A stretch of DNA of 43,556 nucleotides from Bacillota bacterium (GCA_018400435.1 JAGYMW010000008.1:1-43556), one strand, 5' to 3'; positions 7,522-16,952 are shown, counted from the stretch's first letter. Notes: generated from the sequence alone by a model not told the origin. Made by a program: numbers and translations.

Positions 7522-8724
7522 ATGCACCAAAAAAATTATCTTTTTACTTCGGAATCCGTTACTGAAGGGCACCCCGACAAAATGGCCGACCAGATTTCAG
7601 ACGCTATTCTTGACGACATAATCAAGTGCGATCCCCATGCCCGGGTTGCTGCTGAAACTCTGGTTACAACAGGTCTGGTACTGGTAAGCGGTGAAATTAC
7701 CACCGAATGCTATGTGGACATTCCCAAATTGGTTAGAGAAAAGGTAAAAGAAATTGGTTATACAAGGGCCAAGTATGGTTTTGACGGGGATACATGTGCT
7801 GTTCTAACCGCAATTGATGAACAATCTCCGGACATTGCCCTGGGAGTGAATAAGGCCTTCGAGGTGAGAGACAGGGAACTGTCAAACCATTACGACCTGA
7901 CCGGCGCGGGAGATCAAGGGCTTATGTTTGGTTTTGCCTGTGACGAAACTCCTGAACTGATGCCCCTGCCCATTTCACTGGCTCACAAACTGGCGCAGAG
8001 GGTGGCTTATGTGCGGAAAAGTGGTATTTTGAAATATCTGCGCCCGGATGGCAAATCCCAGGTCAGTGTTGCCTATCACAATGGGCGCCCTTCACACCTG
8101 GAGACGATTGTTATATCCACTCAGCACAGTGACACGGTAGCCATAGCGCAGATCGAGAAAGACATTATTGAATATGTGATCAGGGAAATTGTTCCACCTG
8201 AGCTGATTGTTCCGGAAACACGGTTTTTAATAAATCCGACCGGACGTTTTGTGGTCGGCGGTCCACAGGGTGATACCGGTTTAACCGGAAGAAAAATCAT
8301 TGTGGATACGTACGGCGGATATGCAGCTCACGGCGGTGGTTGTTTTTCCGGCAAGGACCCGACCAAGGTTGATCGTTCCGCTTCATATGCAGCGCGTTAC
8401 GCTGCCAAAAATGTAGTAGCCGCCGGCCTGGCTGCGAAATGCCAGCTTCAGGTTGCCTATGCCATCGGAGTGGCCAGGCCTGTTTCTCTAATGGTTGAAA
8501 CTTTTGGCACGGAAATAGTGCCGGTTGAGCTGATAGAAGAGCTCATCCGCAGGCATTTTGATTTAAGGCCAGCCGCTATTATTGAAAATCTTGACCTGAG
8601 ACGGCCTATTTATCAGCAGGTGGCGGCCTACGGCCACTTCGGTCGTCCCGAGCTCGATTTGCCCTGGGAACGGCTTGACAAAGTAGACTTGCTTAAAGAG
8701 GCTGCAGGCAGCCGTAAGATTTAA
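7522..8724 (+). CDS. metK: S-adenosylmethionine synthetase
   Basis: Makes S-adenosylmethionine from methionine and ATP in the cytosol. The 400-residue protein has the usual family length and signatures: [15 protein letters not shown] with the metal/ATP site near the N-terminus, [12 protein letters not shown] (about residues 131-142), and [17 protein letters not shown] toward the C-terminal third. ATG 7522 follows AAGGAGGA. Controlled by the SAM-I riboswitch immediately upstream. The 256 bases after it contain no gene I can support, only a weak hairpin at 8914-8935. Confidence 0.97.
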   Translation: MHQKNYLFTSESVTEGHPDKMADQISDAILDDIIKCDPHARVAAETLVTTGLVLVSGEITTECYVDIPKLVREKVKEIGYTRAKYGFDGDTCAVLTAIDEQSPDIALGVNKAFEVRDRELSNHYDLTGAGDQGLMFGFACDETPELMPLPISLAHKLAQRVAYVRKSGILKYLRPDGKSQVSVAYHNGRPSHLETIVISTQHSDTVAIAQIEKDIIEYVIREIVPPELIVPETRFLINPTGRFVVGGPQGDTGLTGRKIIVDTYGGYAAHGGGCFSGKDPTKVDRSASYAARYAAKNVVAAGLAAKCQLQVAYAIGVARPVSLMVETFGTEIVPVELIEELIRRHFDLRPAAIIENLDLRRPIYQQVAAYGHFGRPELDLPWERLDKVDLLKEAAGSRKI

Positions 8725-8980
8725 AAAATTATTGATCTGGAAAAGGTTGTCGGGATCACCGGAACTTGTCGAGCGGTTTTGCCGGACGGTCTGCTTACGG
8801 GGCTGATCATACAGGGAACCTTACCAGTATACATTTGTTTTATAATTTATTATTGTCCTTGTTTTTGGGAAGCAGGCTCTCCGTTATGGTAAAATGTTGG
8901 TGCATGCGTACGATTGAGAAAAGAGTTTTTCTCAACAGGTAAATTAAAATATGTTGAAGTGCCAGCATCTTTGATCAGCT

Positions 8981-11224
8981 TTGGCGGGCGGGTATTGTTA
9001 TAATTTGCGGGGCAGGGAGGTTTATCGTCTGGAAAGACTGGAAGGAGTTCTGGAAAAAATCAGGTTCTACAGTGAGGAAAGCGCTTATCTTGTAGGCAGC
9101 CTGCGCTGCCAGGACGGTAAGACAGTTACCATTGTCGGAAATTTTCCTCCCATGCAGGAAGGTGAGAACCTTCTCATAAAAGGAAGTTGGCAGGTTCACA
9201 ACCGCTACGGCAAGCAGCTGGAGGTAGAAAACTGGGAGAGGATCCTGCCGGCTACGGAAGAAGGCTTGAAACGTTATCTCTCATCGGGATTGATCAAGGG
9301 AATTGGACCGGTAACTGCGGCAAGGATAATCGATCATTTCGGTCTCAATACGCTGGAGGTAATGGAAAAAGAACCTCACCGCCTGCAGGAGGTTGAAGGA
9401 ATCGGTGCGGTCAAAGCCGCCGGAATAATTAAGAGTTACAGTCAGTACAAAGATGTCCAGAATGTGCTCGTTTTTTTGCAGGGTTATGGAGTAGGAGTGG
9501 GCCAGGCCATGCGTCTGTATCGGCGTTATGGATCGGAAACAGTGGAACGGGTGCAGGAAAACCCCTATCGGATGGCTGAGGATATTTTCGGAATTGGTTT
9601 TAAAACCGCTGATAAAATTGCCCGCCAGCTTGGAATGCCGGAAGGATCCCCGGAAAGGTTGCAGGCGGCCATTACTTATTCACTGAGCAGGGCGGCGGAA
9701 GAGGGGCACGTCTTTTTGCCCCGCCAGATCCTTCTCGAAAGGGTCAGGGAGCTACTTGACACATCGGGGGAAGTTTTACCGGAAAATTTTTTTGATGAAC
9801 AGCTGCTGAGCATGATGGAAAAGAAGCGCATTCACATTGAGCAGATGGATGATGGAGCGGCTGTTTATTATGCTCCGTTCTTCAAGGCAGAACAGAGTTC
9901 TGCAAGGCTGGTCATGAATCTCAGCAGGTTTGTAAGGCAGGTTTCACCAATAGAGGCGGTCCAGGTCCTGGGTCGTGTAAAATATGACAGTTCCCACCTG
10001 ACGGAAGAACAGCTGGAGGTGCTCGAAGAGGCTTTGCATAACGGGGTGTTGATTGTAACCGGTGGGCCTGGAACTGGGAAAACAACAACCATCAAGGCAC
10101 TGCTTGCCATGTTCAGGTTGTTGAGAGAAAAAGTGGTTCTGGCTGCCCCTACAGGCCGGGCGGCCAAGAGGGTGACTGAAGCGACGGGGCAGGAAGCGTT
10201 CACCATTCACCGGCTGCTTGAATACAGCTACTCCGAAGGGGAGGGCTTTCGTTTCCAGCGTAATGAAAAGAACCCGGTTGAGGCCGGAGTGGTCATTATT
10301 GACGAAGCATCGATGGTTGATCTGATCCTGATGTACAATTTGCTCAAAGCCATTCCATCCGGCAGCCGACTGATCCTGGTAGGTGACGTTGATCAGCTGC
10401 CGGCAGTTGGAGCGGGAAATGTCCTCCGGGATCTTATCGGTGCCGGCAACATCCCCTGTTTCCGTCTCGGCCATATTTTTCGCCAGGCCAGGGAAAGCCT
10501 GATCATCGTCAATGCCCACCGCATTAACAGGGGGCAGATGCCCTACCTCAATGTTAAAAACCGGGATTTTTTCTTTCTGCAGGAAGAAGACCCGGAAAAA
10601 GCTGCTCAACTGGTTGTTCAGCTTTGCCGGGAGCGATTGCCCAATTACGGCCCTTTTGATCCGCTGCTCGATCTGCAGGTGATTACACCGATGCGCAAAA
10701 CGGCTGCTGGTGTCGATCGGTTGAACACTCTTCTCCAGGAAGCGCTAAATCCTCCCGCTCGCCACAAAACCGAGACAATTGGAAAAGGTACTGTTTATCG
10801 GCACGGTGACAAAGTGATGCAGATACGGAATAATTACCAGAAAGAAGTTTACAATGGAGATATCGGCTTAATAACTGCTATTGACCGGGAGGAAGGGGAA
10901 CTGGTGGTTACCTTCCGTGAATTACTGCAGCCTCGCCCGGTAATTTACGATTTTACTGAACTTGATGAACTGGTCCTTTCTTATGCTGTTTCGGTTCATA
11001 AAAGCCAGGGTAGTGAATATCCGGTCATTATCATGCCCGTTCTAACCCAGCATTACATGCTACTGCAGCGCAATTTACTCTACACCGGGATTACCCGGGC
11101 TCGTAAACTGGCAGTTCTTGTGGGCAGTAAAAAAGCACTGGCCATTGCGGTGCATAACAATCGTGCCGAAGAACGGTACAGCTATTTGGACGGGCGGCTG
11201 CTCTCCGGGGGAACTAACAGATGA
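8981..11224 (+). CDS. recD2: RecD2-type DNA helicase
   Basis: A superfamily 1B 5'-3' DNA helicase of the RecBC-independent RecD2 class. The N-terminal OB-like domain (LEGVLEKIRFYSEES) is followed by helix-hairpin-helix segments such as GIGPVTAARI, GIGAVKAAGI and GIGFKTADKI. The helicase core has Walker A GGPGTGKTTT, Walker B VVIIDEASMVD, and the late motif SYAVSVHKSQGSEYP. At 747 residues it has the usual length. The start is uncertain: TTG 8981 lacks a clear ribosome binding site, and the family N-terminus lines up with LERLEGVLEK about 16 residues in, where GGGAGG precedes a CTG codon (9029). comF overlaps its stop by 4 bases. Confidence 0.93.
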   Translation: MAGGYCYNLRGREVYRLERLEGVLEKIRFYSEESAYLVGSLRCQDGKTVTIVGNFPPMQEGENLLIKGSWQVHNRYGKQLEVENWERILPATEEGLKRYLSSGLIKGIGPVTAARIIDHFGLNTLEVMEKEPHRLQEVEGIGAVKAAGIIKSYSQYKDVQNVLVFLQGYGVGVGQAMRLYRRYGSETVERVQENPYRMAEDIFGIGFKTADKIARQLGMPEGSPERLQAAITYSLSRAAEEGHVFLPRQILLERVRELLDTSGEVLPENFFDEQLLSMMEKKRIHIEQMDDGAAVYYAPFFKAEQSSARLVMNLSRFVRQVSPIEAVQVLGRVKYDSSHLTEEQLEVLEEALHNGVLIVTGGPGTGKTTTIKALLAMFRLLREKVVLAAPTGRAAKRVTEATGQEAFTIHRLLEYSYSEGEGFRFQRNEKNPVEAGVVIIDEASMVDLILMYNLLKAIPSGSRLILVGDVDQLPAVGAGNVLRDLIGAGNIPCFRLGHIFRQARESLIIVNAHRINRGQMPYLNVKNRDFFFLQEEDPEKAAQLVVQLCRERLPNYGPFDPLLDLQVITPMRKTAAGVDRLNTLLQEALNPPARHKTETIGKGTVYRHGDKVMQIRNNYQKEVYNGDIGLITAIDREEGELVVTFRELLQPRPVIYDFTELDELVLSYAVSVHKSQGSEYPVIIMPVLTQHYMLLQRNLLYTGITRARKLAVLVGSKKALAIAVHNNRAEERYSYLDGRLLSGGTNR

Positions 11225-11979
11225 ACAAACCGGTTGGCTGCAGACGAGCCGGATCGGCAGAAATTACACCCAGCTGGTGGGATTCCTTTCTCCATCTCTT
11301 ATACCCGGAACGCTGTCTTTTCTGCGGTGTTATCCTTTCTTCAAATGCTGGGCGGCCGCTCTGTACCGGATGTGAAGAGAAATATTCCCCTGCAGGTTTT
11401 ATTTGCCCAAACTGCGGAAATCTGCTTGGATCTGAAACAGAATGCTGCTGTCAGGCAAAGGATAAAAAGCTGAGAGCGTTATTTGCCCTCTCGTTTTATA
11501 AAAAGGAAATGCGGGGTCTGATCCACGATTTGAAATATCACGGCCGTCGTTCCCTTGCCCGGCCTCTCGGCCGATGGCTGGGTTTTGAAATCAGCAAATG
11601 TGGTTTTGATTTTCCCGATCTGGTTACGGCAGTGCCCCTGCATAAACGGCGGGAACAGGAGAGAGGATTTAATCAGAGTGTTTTAATCGCCCGCGCTACT
11701 GCCGCTTTTTTTAACAGGCCATACAGAAATCTTCTGGTTCGCACAAAAGACACTACATCCCAGACAACAATATCGCGTCTAGAAAGGCGAGAAAACATCC
11801 GTGGTGCTTTCAATTACGCAGGGTCACTGCCTGCTGGAGCAACCCTGCTGTTGATCGACGATGTTTACTCCACCGGTTCGACGATGAAAGAAGCAGCCGC
11901 CGTTCTCAAACAGCATGGGGCAACAGTTTACGGAGCAGTGATTGCCTACAATTTTGGAACACGCTTAAGTTCAGGCTGA
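11221..11979 (+). CDS. comF: ComF family phosphoribosyltransferase-like competence protein
   Basis: A 252-residue ComFC-type protein. An N-terminal zinc-ribbon has four cysteine clusters (CLFC, CTGC, CPNC, CCCQ) between about residues 32 and 79. A phosphoribosyltransferase fold follows, with PLHKRREQERGFNQS and the PRPP loop LLIDDVYSTGSTM. In Firmicutes it acts with the ComFA translocase in DNA uptake, and related proteins occur in non-competent species. ATG 11221 overlaps the recD2 stop (ATGA), so translation is coupled. No comFA is nearby; recD2 takes its place. Confidence 0.9.
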   Translation: MNKPVGCRRAGSAEITPSWWDSFLHLLYPERCLFCGVILSSNAGRPLCTGCEEKYSPAGFICPNCGNLLGSETECCCQAKDKKLRALFALSFYKKEMRGLIHDLKYHGRRSLARPLGRWLGFEISKCGFDFPDLVTAVPLHKRREQERGFNQSVLIARATAAFFNRPYRNLLVRTKDTTSQTTISRLERRENIRGAFNYAGSLPAGATLLLIDDVYSTGSTMKEAAAVLKQHGATVYGAVIAYNFGTRLSSG

Positions 11980-12071
11980 AATATTGAAGAAAACCGTTCT
12001 TTTCCGGAGAAAAAGAGGTCAAACACAGCAGTCGGATGGTTTTTCGGATCTTGCCCCGATCCCGGCAGGGG

Positions 12072-12098
12072 GAAGGAATTTCCACTGGACTGGGGAAT
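12072..12098 (+). promoter_or_regulatory. Sigma-H-type promoter of hpf
   Basis: GAAGGAATT (12072-12080), an 11-base spacer and GGGGAAT (12092-12098) match the Bacillus sigma-H consensus RnAGGAwWW-N11/12-RnnGAAT at every defined position. In B. subtilis hpf (yvyD) is known to be transcribed by sigma-H and sigma-B. A TATAAT at 12113-12118 could be a second, sigma-A, -10 element. Confidence 0.55.
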
Positions 12099-12149
12099 AC
12101 TAATTGTAGTAGTATAATAGTCTACAATAATTAGCGGGAGGTTGGAAAG

Positions 12150-12689
12150 ATGAATATTAATGTGCGAGGTAAAAATATTGAAGCCACTCCGGCCCTGGTT
12201 GATTATGCTAATAAGAAACTCGGCAAGCTGGAAAAGCATTTTGATAAATCTACCGATGTGCAGGTTGTATTGAGCGTTATCAAAGAAGAACATATTGTTG
12301 AAGTAACCATGAGTTTGAACGGTTTAATCCTGCGCGGCGAAGAAGCAACTGGTGACATGTATGCTTCAATAGACATGGTGGCAGATAAGCTGGAAAGACA
12401 GGTCAGAAAGTATAAAACCCGCATGAACAAGTCCCTGCGCCAGCGCGGTGTTCGGGTAATCAGTGAAAAACAAGCTGCTGTTGAAGCAGAAGAGAGAGCC
12501 GAGGACGAAGAACCAAAAATTGTTAAAACAAAGCGGTTTTCCCTCAAGCCGATGAGCGTAGAGGAAGCGATTCTACAAATGGATTTGCTGGGGCATAACT
12601 TTTTTGTTTTTACCAATGCCGACAGTGAAACCATTAATGTGGTTTATCGGCGGAAAGACGGGAATCATGGATTGATCGAGCCTGAATAG
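12150..12689 (+). CDS. hpf: Long-form ribosome hibernation promoting factor
   Basis: Binds the 30S subunit and pairs 70S ribosomes into inactive 100S dimers during slow growth. The N-terminal S30AE domain (MNINVRGKNIEATPALVDYANKK onward, residues 1-100) is followed by a charged linker and the C-terminal dimerisation domain (SVEEAILQMDLLGHNFFVF, about 130-179). The 179 residues fit the long form typical of Firmicutes. ATG 12150 follows GGGAGG. It ends in TAG with a back-up in-frame TAA four codons later (12699). Precedes the secA gene cluster as in Bacillus. Confidence 0.95.
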   Translation: MNINVRGKNIEATPALVDYANKKLGKLEKHFDKSTDVQVVLSVIKEEHIVEVTMSLNGLILRGEEATGDMYASIDMVADKLERQVRKYKTRMNKSLRQRGVRVISEKQAAVEAEERAEDEEPKIVKTKRFSLKPMSVEEAILQMDLLGHNFFVFTNADSETINVVYRRKDGNHGLIEPE

Positions 12690-12703
12690 AGGAGTTCCTA
12701 AGC

Positions 12704-12737
12704 CCCGGGCTTATCCCGGGCGGGGAGATGTTTTTTT
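12704..12737 (+). terminator. GC-rich hairpin between hpf and the next gene
   Basis: CCCGGG-CTTAT-CCCGGG (12704-12720) is followed by GGGGAG (likely the next gene's ribosome binding site) and a run of seven T (12731-12737). It could be an attenuating terminator or limit translation of the downstream gene. The 10-base gap to the T-run makes it imperfect as a terminator. Confidence 0.35.
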
Positions 12738-12738
12738 G

Positions 12739-13857
12739 ATGCATAAACCAGTTAGTGCGGCTGTTTTTGAAGGATCTCTGCCGCAGAGCAGGGTCGAGGA
12801 GATGGTTATTCAGGTTCGGCATGCCGCTCTGCTCGACAACCTGGAAAAAATGAACCGGGCCGCCTGTTTCGATAGGATTTTTTTATCCACCAACCGCCCT
12901 GAGCTGGTTGAACCGGCATCCCGTCTTGGAGCGAAGGTATTGCTCAATAACATCGATCCCGGAGATTTTCATTTTGGCAATGAATTGCAAGAGCTGGTCC
13001 GCAGCCACAGATTGTCGAGGGTATTTTGCCTGAACGGTGCTGGCTGTCCCCTTATTACAGTGGATGAACTGGTTATGATTGCGCAGGAGCTTCGTTCAAG
13101 GCAGCGGTTTGTTTATGCCAACAATACCCAGTCAGCAGATATGGTCGGTTTCACGGTACCTGAAAATTTCTATGATATTAACCTTCCGGCAGTTGACAAT
13201 AGCCTTGCCTTAACCCTTCGTGATTGCTTTAATCTGACGATGGCTCTAATGCCTCATACGCGCGGACTTCTCTTTGACATCGATACGCCGACTGATCTTG
13301 TTGTCCTGGGAACCGGTCCTTTTGCAGGCCCACGGATGAGAGCTGCTTTAAATGAGCTTGATCTCAATTATGAAAAACTAGTCAAGGCCAAGGCCGTGCT
13401 GGGTAATGAATATGAAGAAGTAGCCCTGATCGGCCGGGTCGGAGCCCCGATCATGGCGCAGCTTAACGCCCGCCTTAAACTGCGGCTGCGTGTTTTTTCC
13501 GAAGAACGGGGTATGAAAACCCTTGGGCGAATAGACAATAAAGAAGTAGTGTCCCTGCTCGGTTTATTGCTTGAAGATGCCGGTACAGAGCGTTTCTTCG
13601 GTTATCTAGCCCGGGTTGCTCGCTGTGCCTTTATCGATAGCAGGGTTTTGATGTATCATTTTAAGTATGATTTTTCTGATCGGGAAAGATTTCTTTCAGA
13701 CCTGGGAAGGTGGAGGGAGATCGATAATCCCTGGTTAAAGACTTTTACGAAGACAGCGGAAGAGTGTGCCATACCGGTTATCCTGGGCGGGCACTCTCTG
13801 ATCTCCGGCAGTCTTTGGGCAATCTGTGATGAGATTGAAGAGGGAACTGTTGATTAA
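12739..13857 (+). CDS. Uncharacterised protein with degenerate nucleotidyltransferase-like domain
   Basis: Not firmly recognised. The N-terminal 200 residues follow the outline of GT-A/NTP-transferase proteins (MobA, IspD, CobY): LDNLEKM...FDRIFLSTNRPELVEPASRLGAKVL, then LNGAGCPLITVDELV where active enzymes have GADxPLL. The N-terminal glycine-rich nucleotide loop (LAGGxSxRxG) is absent and the metal-binding aspartate position appears as glycine, so catalysis by this fold is doubtful. The C-terminal 170 residues have no family I can name. ATG 12739 is preferred to TTG 12736, with GGGGAG about 11 bases upstream. It lies between hpf and secA on the same strand. Confidence 0.6.
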   Translation: MHKPVSAAVFEGSLPQSRVEEMVIQVRHAALLDNLEKMNRAACFDRIFLSTNRPELVEPASRLGAKVLLNNIDPGDFHFGNELQELVRSHRLSRVFCLNGAGCPLITVDELVMIAQELRSRQRFVYANNTQSADMVGFTVPENFYDINLPAVDNSLALTLRDCFNLTMALMPHTRGLLFDIDTPTDLVVLGTGPFAGPRMRAALNELDLNYEKLVKAKAVLGNEYEEVALIGRVGAPIMAQLNARLKLRLRVFSEERGMKTLGRIDNKEVVSLLGLLLEDAGTERFFGYLARVARCAFIDSRVLMYHFKYDFSDRERFLSDLGRWREIDNPWLKTFTKTAEECAIPVILGGHSLISGSLWAICDEIEEGTVD

Positions 13858-13957
13858 TCGGCCGGGCAGGAAGTTGGCCGGAAAAAGCTTTTTATCTGAA
13901 CACACAGATCCTGAAGTAATGCTGCTGCAACAGAATTTTACTGGTTGTGAAGTTTGA
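13850..13957 (+). CDS. Possible 35-residue leader ORF upstream of secA
   Basis: A TTG start at 13850 preceded by AGAGGG opens a 35-codon frame overlapping the upstream gene's stop by 8 bases. Its TGA at 13955-13957 abuts the AAAGGAG ribosome binding site of secA, 13 bases before the secA ATG. The product would be MINRPGRKLAGKSFLSEH... with the C-terminal end LLQQNFTGCEV and no signal peptide or membrane segment. It is too short for the track. It could be a translation-coupled leader peptide, a frameshifted tail of the preceding gene, or chance. Confidence 0.3.
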   Translation: MINRPGRKLAGKSFLSEHTDPEVMLLQQNFTGCEV

Positions 13958-13970
13958 AAGGAGTATTGTT

Positions 13971-16952
13971 ATGGCCTCTTTTATGAAAAAGCTGTTCGGT
14001 GATCCCAATAAAAAAGAGGTAAACCGTCTGCAAAAAACTGTAGAACAGATTAGCAATTTGGAGAAATGGGCTTCAGAACTGGATGATGATCAGTTCCCTA
14101 TCCAGACACAGCAATTTCGGGAACGCTTGCTGAAGGAGGAAAGCCTTGATGATATATTGCCGGAGGCTTTTGCGCTGGCCAGGGAAGCGGCTTATCGTAA
14201 GACGGGTATGAAGCCTTTTGAGGTGCAGATCCTGGGAGCAATTGTTCTGCACCAGGGACGTATTGCGGAGATGAAAACAGGCGAGGGCAAAACGCTTGTA
14301 GCCACCCTTCCCTCTTACCTCAATGCTCTTACCGGTAAAGGGGTTCACATCGTTACAGTAAATGATTATCTGGCCCGCCGGGATCGTGAGTGGATGGGAC
14401 CGATCTATGAATTTCTTGGTTTGAAAGTCGGCCTGGTAGTTCAGGGTATGGAGCCGGCCGCCAGGAAGGAATCCTACCAGGCAGATATTATTTATGCTAC
14501 CAATAACGAACTTGGTTTTGATTATCTGCGGGATAACATGGTTCTTTACAAGAAGGACATGGTGCAGCGTAATCTGCATTATACCATTGTTGATGAAGTG
14601 GACAGTATTTTGATCGACGAAGCGCGTACTCCTCTAATCATCAGCAGCCGTGTTGAGTCGCAGGAAGATTACGGACGCTGGAAAAAAGAAGTTGAACACC
14701 TGATTCGCAAGCAGAGCCGCCTGGTTGGAGAATTACTTAAAGAAGCCAGATCGGATCTTGATAACGGCAATCCGGATGAAGCTGCTGAAAAGCTGCTGCT
14801 GGCCCGCCGGGGGGCGCCAAAAAACAAAAATTTGCTGAAAATGATGAAGGAATCCGGCCTGGAACGGCTGGTGGAACGGACCAAGCAACGGTTGATGACC
14901 GAAAAGCGGCTCACTCACCTGGATGAAGAACTTTATTATGTAATTGATGAAGCAACCCGACTGGCTGATATCAAGGATAAAGGTTATCGGGAACTGGAAC
15001 GGATCAATCCCCAGCTCTCCCATCTCCTGCGCCTCGGCCACGACAAGGCAGAGGAAGAAGAGTTGGCTGACGAACAGGAAACTGAAACCGCTTCCGAACA
15101 CAGGCATTATTTTGATCAGCTAATTAAAGCTTATGCTCTTTTTGAAAGAGATGTCGATTATGTGGTTCAGGATGGGAAAGTGGTTATCGTTGATGAATTT
15201 ACCGGGCGATTAATGCCGGGCCGCCGCTACTCGGACGGCCTGCACCAGGCAATTGAAGCTAAAGAAGGGGTTCAGGTTCAGGCAGCCACCCGCACGGTGG
15301 CTTCGATCACTTTTCAGAACTATTTCCGCATGTATAGAAAAATAGCCGGCATGACCGGTACCGCCCTTACTGAAGAGGAAGAATTCCGTAAAATTTACGG
15401 AATGGATGTAGTGGAAGTACCGACAAATAAACCGCTTATCCGCAAGGAACAGCCTGATCTTATCTACAAGACCGAACGGGCCAAATTTAATGCTGTTGTT
15501 GAAGAGATTAAGAAACGGCAGGAAAAGAGACAGCCTGTTCTCGTTGGCACCATTTCCGTGGAAAAATCGGAGATGCTGAGCAAGATGCTGAAAAGGCAGG
15601 AAATAGAGCATGAAGTCCTCAATGCTGTCAACCATACCCGGGAAGCGTACATCATAGCGCAGGCTGGCCGACGCGGAGCGGTGACCATATCAACCAACAT
15701 GGCCGGCAGAGGGACAGATATTATACTGGGCGGTAATCCGGAATACCTGGTCAAAGAAAAGCTGGTCAATGAGTTCGGGATGGAGGAAAGTGAGCTCGAT
15801 GAAGAAGCGGCTGAGGGCTGGGCCAGGCGTTACCGTGAATTGATAGACGGGGCCCTGGAAGACACCAGTCGCCAGCGCGAAGAAGTAGTAGCTTTGGGCG
15901 GGCTGCATGTCCTGGGGACGGAACGTCATGAGAGCCGCCGTATCGACAATCAGCTGCGCGGCCGGTCCGGACGCCAGGGAGATCCGGGATCTTCGCAGTT
16001 TTTTGTCTCCCTGGAAGATGATCTGATGCGTCTTTTCGGCGGAGATAATATTGCTTCGCTCATGGACCGCTTCGGAATAGATGAAGAAATTCCTATTGAT
16101 CATACCCTGGTCAGCCGGGCGATTGAAAATGCCCAGAAAAAGGTGGAATCACGAAACTTTGAAATTCGCCGCAACCTGCTGGAATATGATGATGTTCTAA
16201 ACCAGCAGCGCGAAGTAATATACGGGCAGCGCCGCCGGGTCCTGGAAGGCGAAAACATGAGAGAGCCGATCATGGATATGGTCGAGGAGTTAATCGATCG
16301 CCTGATTGAAGAATATACCGCAGAAAAGGGGTTCCTGGATGATGAAAGTGCCCGTACCCTGATCGAACGGGCGAAAGAAACATTTGCTCGTCGTGATAAA
16401 ATCAAAATGGACGATCTAATCGATCACGAAGCAGCCGATATCAAGGTTTGTCTAGTGGCCGAGGCAAAAGAATTTTACGAAGCCCGCGAGCAGGAGCTAA
16501 CGCCTGAAATAATGCGCGAACTGGAAAGGGTTGTTCTCCTGCGCACCGTGGACCGTCACTGGATGTACTTCATTGATGTCATGCATCAGTTGCGCCATGA
16601 AATACATCTCCAGGCTTATGGTCAGAGGGATCCCCTCGTGCAGTACCGCCTGCAGAGTGCCGAGATGTTCGAAGATATGATCCGCCAGATTCAGGCCGAT
16701 GTAGTCAGGGCTGTCTATCAGGTTCGGGTTACTGCCGCTCCCCGTAGACAGGCGGTTACTGGCCAGGCGACGGGTTATAAACCTCGTGTCGATGCCGTCG
16801 GAGGCAGCCGAAGCAGCTCAAGCGCGGAGCAGGGAAGCAAGCCGCAGAGCACCCCTGGCAAACCGGAACCGGTAAAAGTAAAAAAAGTGGGACGCAACGA
16901 TCCCTGCCCCTGCGGCAGTGGTAAAAAGTATAAAAAATGCTGTGGGAGATGA
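13971..16952 (+). CDS. secA: Preprotein translocase ATPase SecA with large insertion
   Basis: The motor of the general secretion pathway, pushing preproteins through SecYEG. Motifs seen: MKTGEGKTLVA (Walker A), NDYLARRD, TNNELGFDYLRDNM, DEVDSILIDEARTPLIIS, the NMAGRGTDI helicase motif, QLRGRSGRQGDPG, and the C-terminal SEC-C zinc motif CPCGSGKKYKKCC. ATG 13971 (AAAGGAG 8 bases upstream) is chosen over the track start 13947, giving 993 residues, against 841 in B. subtilis. Much of the excess lies between about residues 245 and 385, around GAPKNKNLLKMMKESGLERL, an insertion I know from Bacteroidetes/Chlorobi and Thermus SecA rather than Clostridia. Confidence 0.97.
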   Translation: MASFMKKLFGDPNKKEVNRLQKTVEQISNLEKWASELDDDQFPIQTQQFRERLLKEESLDDILPEAFALAREAAYRKTGMKPFEVQILGAIVLHQGRIAEMKTGEGKTLVATLPSYLNALTGKGVHIVTVNDYLARRDREWMGPIYEFLGLKVGLVVQGMEPAARKESYQADIIYATNNELGFDYLRDNMVLYKKDMVQRNLHYTIVDEVDSILIDEARTPLIISSRVESQEDYGRWKKEVEHLIRKQSRLVGELLKEARSDLDNGNPDEAAEKLLLARRGAPKNKNLLKMMKESGLERLVERTKQRLMTEKRLTHLDEELYYVIDEATRLADIKDKGYRELERINPQLSHLLRLGHDKAEEEELADEQETETASEHRHYFDQLIKAYALFERDVDYVVQDGKVVIVDEFTGRLMPGRRYSDGLHQAIEAKEGVQVQAATRTVASITFQNYFRMYRKIAGMTGTALTEEEEFRKIYGMDVVEVPTNKPLIRKEQPDLIYKTERAKFNAVVEEIKKRQEKRQPVLVGTISVEKSEMLSKMLKRQEIEHEVLNAVNHTREAYIIAQAGRRGAVTISTNMAGRGTDIILGGNPEYLVKEKLVNEFGMEESELDEEAAEGWARRYRELIDGALEDTSRQREEVVALGGLHVLGTERHESRRIDNQLRGRSGRQGDPGSSQFFVSLEDDLMRLFGGDNIASLMDRFGIDEEIPIDHTLVSRAIENAQKKVESRNFEIRRNLLEYDDVLNQQREVIYGQRRRVLEGENMREPIMDMVEELIDRLIEEYTAEKGFLDDESARTLIERAKETFARRDKIKMDDLIDHEAADIKVCLVAEAKEFYEAREQELTPEIMRELERVVLLRTVDRHWMYFIDVMHQLRHEIHLQAYGQRDPLVQYRLQSAEMFEDMIRQIQADVVRAVYQVRVTAAPRRQAVTGQATGYKPRVDAVGGSRSSSSAEQGSKPQSTPGKPEPVKVKKVGRNDPCPCGSGKKYKKCCGR

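Noticed and set aside
8725-8880. Open frame after metK reading DLEKVVGITGTCRAVLPDG
   Set aside because: No start codon or ribosome binding site in frame and no recognised family; too short to support.
8914-8935. Hairpin TTGAGAAA/TTTCTCAA upstream of recD2 as a terminator
   Set aside because: AT-rich, not followed by a T-run; may be chance.
9944-10609. 221-codon minus-strand ORF inside recD2
   Set aside because: Antisense to the helicase core motifs; translation resembles no protein family.
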